From DASXMX01 sp036495445 (GTDB taxonomy: Bacteria; Planctomycetota; Phycisphaerae; Tepidisphaerales; Tepidisphaeraceae): 6,248 nucleotides of DNA. This document shows, in pieces, positions 5,040-6,248 of this stretch (position 1 is the first letter of the stretch; every line of letters starts with the position of its first letter). The stretch lies in assembly GCA_036495445.1 (NCBI GenBank), contig DASXMX010000512.1, positions 1-6,248 on the forward strand. Direction: 5' to 3'. Position numbers and translations under genes: made by a program. The notes under the pieces are model-generated. The model was not told where the DNA came from. It searched no databases and saw nothing but the letters and a program-made list of their open reading frames with translations.

Positions 5040-6248
5040 CTATCGTCCCGATTTAAGCAGATATTGCGGTGTCTCTGTCGCTTGGATCATCAGGCCGTTT
5101 GCATCCGCGGTCGCGTCCTTTCCCTGCTCCTGTCCGGGCGCAATCACGCGATACTTTCCCGGCGGGGCGGGGAGCTTCACGTCGTGCGGCTTCCCGGTCG
5201 TCCAGACGGCGAAGCGTTCGCCATCGTCTGCCTTGAACGCCAGCACCCAGTCGGCGTTGCTGCCGACGTCGAGCCGCTTCTCGAACGTGCTGCCCCTGAG
5301 CGCATCGGCCATCGTCTTCATCGCGACGTAGGCCGGCTTCGGGTCGTACACCTCTTCGCGGCCTTTGTGATATTCGTAGTGGACGGTGCCGAAGTGGTGT
5401 TCGCCGTCGCTGGCGTTGGTGCCGTCGTCGTGCCAGTCGTACCAGATGGAGATCGGCAGGCCGCTGGCGACGTTGGTCAGCAGCCCGCGCGGGAGGTATT
5501 TGGCCTGGCGGGCTTCGTCGAACTTCTTCCAACCGGCCGAGTAGCCCCATTCGCCGGAGATGATGGGGATTTGCTTGCCGGCGGGGGCGTACTGCTTGAT
5601 CAGCTCGCGCAGCTTCGCGTAATCGGCGGCGACCGTCTCCGGGTCCTTCTGCCGGTAGGGGTGGACGGAGACCGCCGACCAGTATTCGAGGCACCCGGCC
5701 TTGAAGCAGGCATCGAGGAACTTGAAGTCCATCGTCGAGCAGGCCGGGCCGATGTACGGCTCATCGGGCGTCGCCTCGCGCAGCGCCTTGCCGACGGCCA
5801 GCGCGAGCTTCGCGTAATCGTCGACGTTGGGCTTGGGTTTCCAGAACCCGATGTTCGGCTCGTTGTACATTTCCCAGATCACGCCGCGGCCCTTGAAGTG
5901 CGTCGCCGCCGCGGCGGCCCACCTGGCGAACGCGGCGCGCCCTTCGTCGGTGTGCGGCGACTGATCGTCGTCGTAGTTCCGGTTCGAGTAGTCGAGGATG
6001 AAGATCGGGTGGATGTGGTATTCGTCCAGCGCCGACAGGAGCCGGTCATACGCGGCAAAGTCGTATTCGCCCTGCTTCCGCTCGGTGGCGCCCCAATTGA
6101 AGTCCATGCGGACCCAGGTGAAGCCGGCCTCGGCCAGCATCTTCATCTCGCCGGGACGGGGGTCGGCGAAATGGATGTTCACGCCGAGTCCAGCGGGGAA
6201 TGGGCCGATTCGGTTCGCGATGCCGGAGCCTTCGGCGCCGAAACCGAT
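5040..6248 (-). CDS. Glycoside hydrolase, clan GH-A (cellulase GH5/GH39-like), 5' end outside the window
   Basis: The frame is open to the window edge, giving 402 visible residues. The GTG at 6182 is internal, because the 22 codons before it continue a family-like strand (PFPAGLGVNIHF). The protein is a (beta/alpha)8 barrel of retaining clan GH-A type. AGFTWVRMDFNW forms an early strand, and YDFAAYDRLLSAL a typical helix. The acid/base Glu lies in IWEMYNEPN (codon 5859-5861), and SVHPYR carries a substrate-site His. The nucleophile Glu lies in IISGEWGYS (codon 5550-5552), and SIWYDWHDDG is the last strand. About 80 C-terminal residues look like a small beta domain (from roughly 5280 down to the TAG at 5040). 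Such enzymes cleave plant or exopolysaccharide glycans with retention of configuration; the substrate cannot be read from the sequence. Export is likely, but any signal peptide lies beyond the window. No sugar transporter or regulator is adjacent. Confidence 0.9.
   Translation of the reverse strand: MGFGAEGSGIANRIGPFPAGLGVNIHFADPRPGEMKMLAEAGFTWVRMDFNWGATERKQGEYDFAAYDRLLSALDEYHIHPIFILDYSNRNYDDDQSPHTDEGRAAFARWAAAAATHFKGRGVIWEMYNEPNIGFWKPKPNVDDYAKLALAVGKALREATPDEPYIGPACSTMDFKFLDACFKAGCLEYWSAVSVHPYRQKDPETVAADYAKLRELIKQYAPAGKQIPIISGEWGYSAGWKKFDEARQAKYLPRGLLTNVASGLPISIWYDWHDDGTNASDGEHHFGTVHYEYHKGREEVYDPKPAYVAMKTMADALRGSTFEKRLDVGSNADWVLAFKADDGERFAVWTTGKPHDVKLPAPPGKYRVIAPGQEQGKDATADANGLMIQATETPQYLLKSGR

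Overview
The window is GC-rich bacterial DNA, and all five supported genes lie on the minus strand. The gene content suggests an environmental, large-genome bacterium: a KaiC-like ATPase paired with a hybrid histidine kinase, a DJ-1/PfpI protein, and a clan GH-A glycoside hydrolase. Short degenerate repeats between genes and weak or missing Shine-Dalgarno sites at several starts fit the Planctomycetota best. That assignment is an inference, because there is no rRNA or other marker gene here.

Layout in the direction of transcription (high to low coordinates): (1) 6248-5040, the C-terminal part of a glycoside hydrolase that enters the window already open. (2) 5039-4798, an intergenic stretch with a long imperfect palindrome (4933-5009), a small hairpin and a weak promoter candidate. 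(3) 4797-3280, a two-domain KaiC/RAD55-type ATPase, overlapping by 4 bases (4) 3283-1583, a hybrid histidine kinase with a degenerate N-terminal receiver, HisKA, HATPase and an intact C-terminal receiver. (5) 1582-1013, about 570 bases without a credible gene, holding a dense cluster of TGCGAC/GTCGCA motifs and several hairpins. (6) 1012-653, a small protein of unknown family, followed after 21 bases by (7) 631-59, a PfpI/DJ-1-type protein. (8) 60-1, a tandem degenerate octamer repeat and a small hairpin after that gene.

The KaiC-like protein and the kinase are very probably one translationally coupled signalling unit: an ATPase that could act as a switch or timer, and a kinase that passes phosphate through its own C-terminal receiver. 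No kaiA or kaiB is visible, and the KaiC phosphosite region reads S-Y rather than S-T, so a cyanobacterial-style clock should not be assumed. The small protein and the PfpI protein look like a separate two-gene operon. The hydrolase is an unrelated neighbour. The least explained parts are the repeat cluster at 1158-1406 and the palindrome at 4933-5009.
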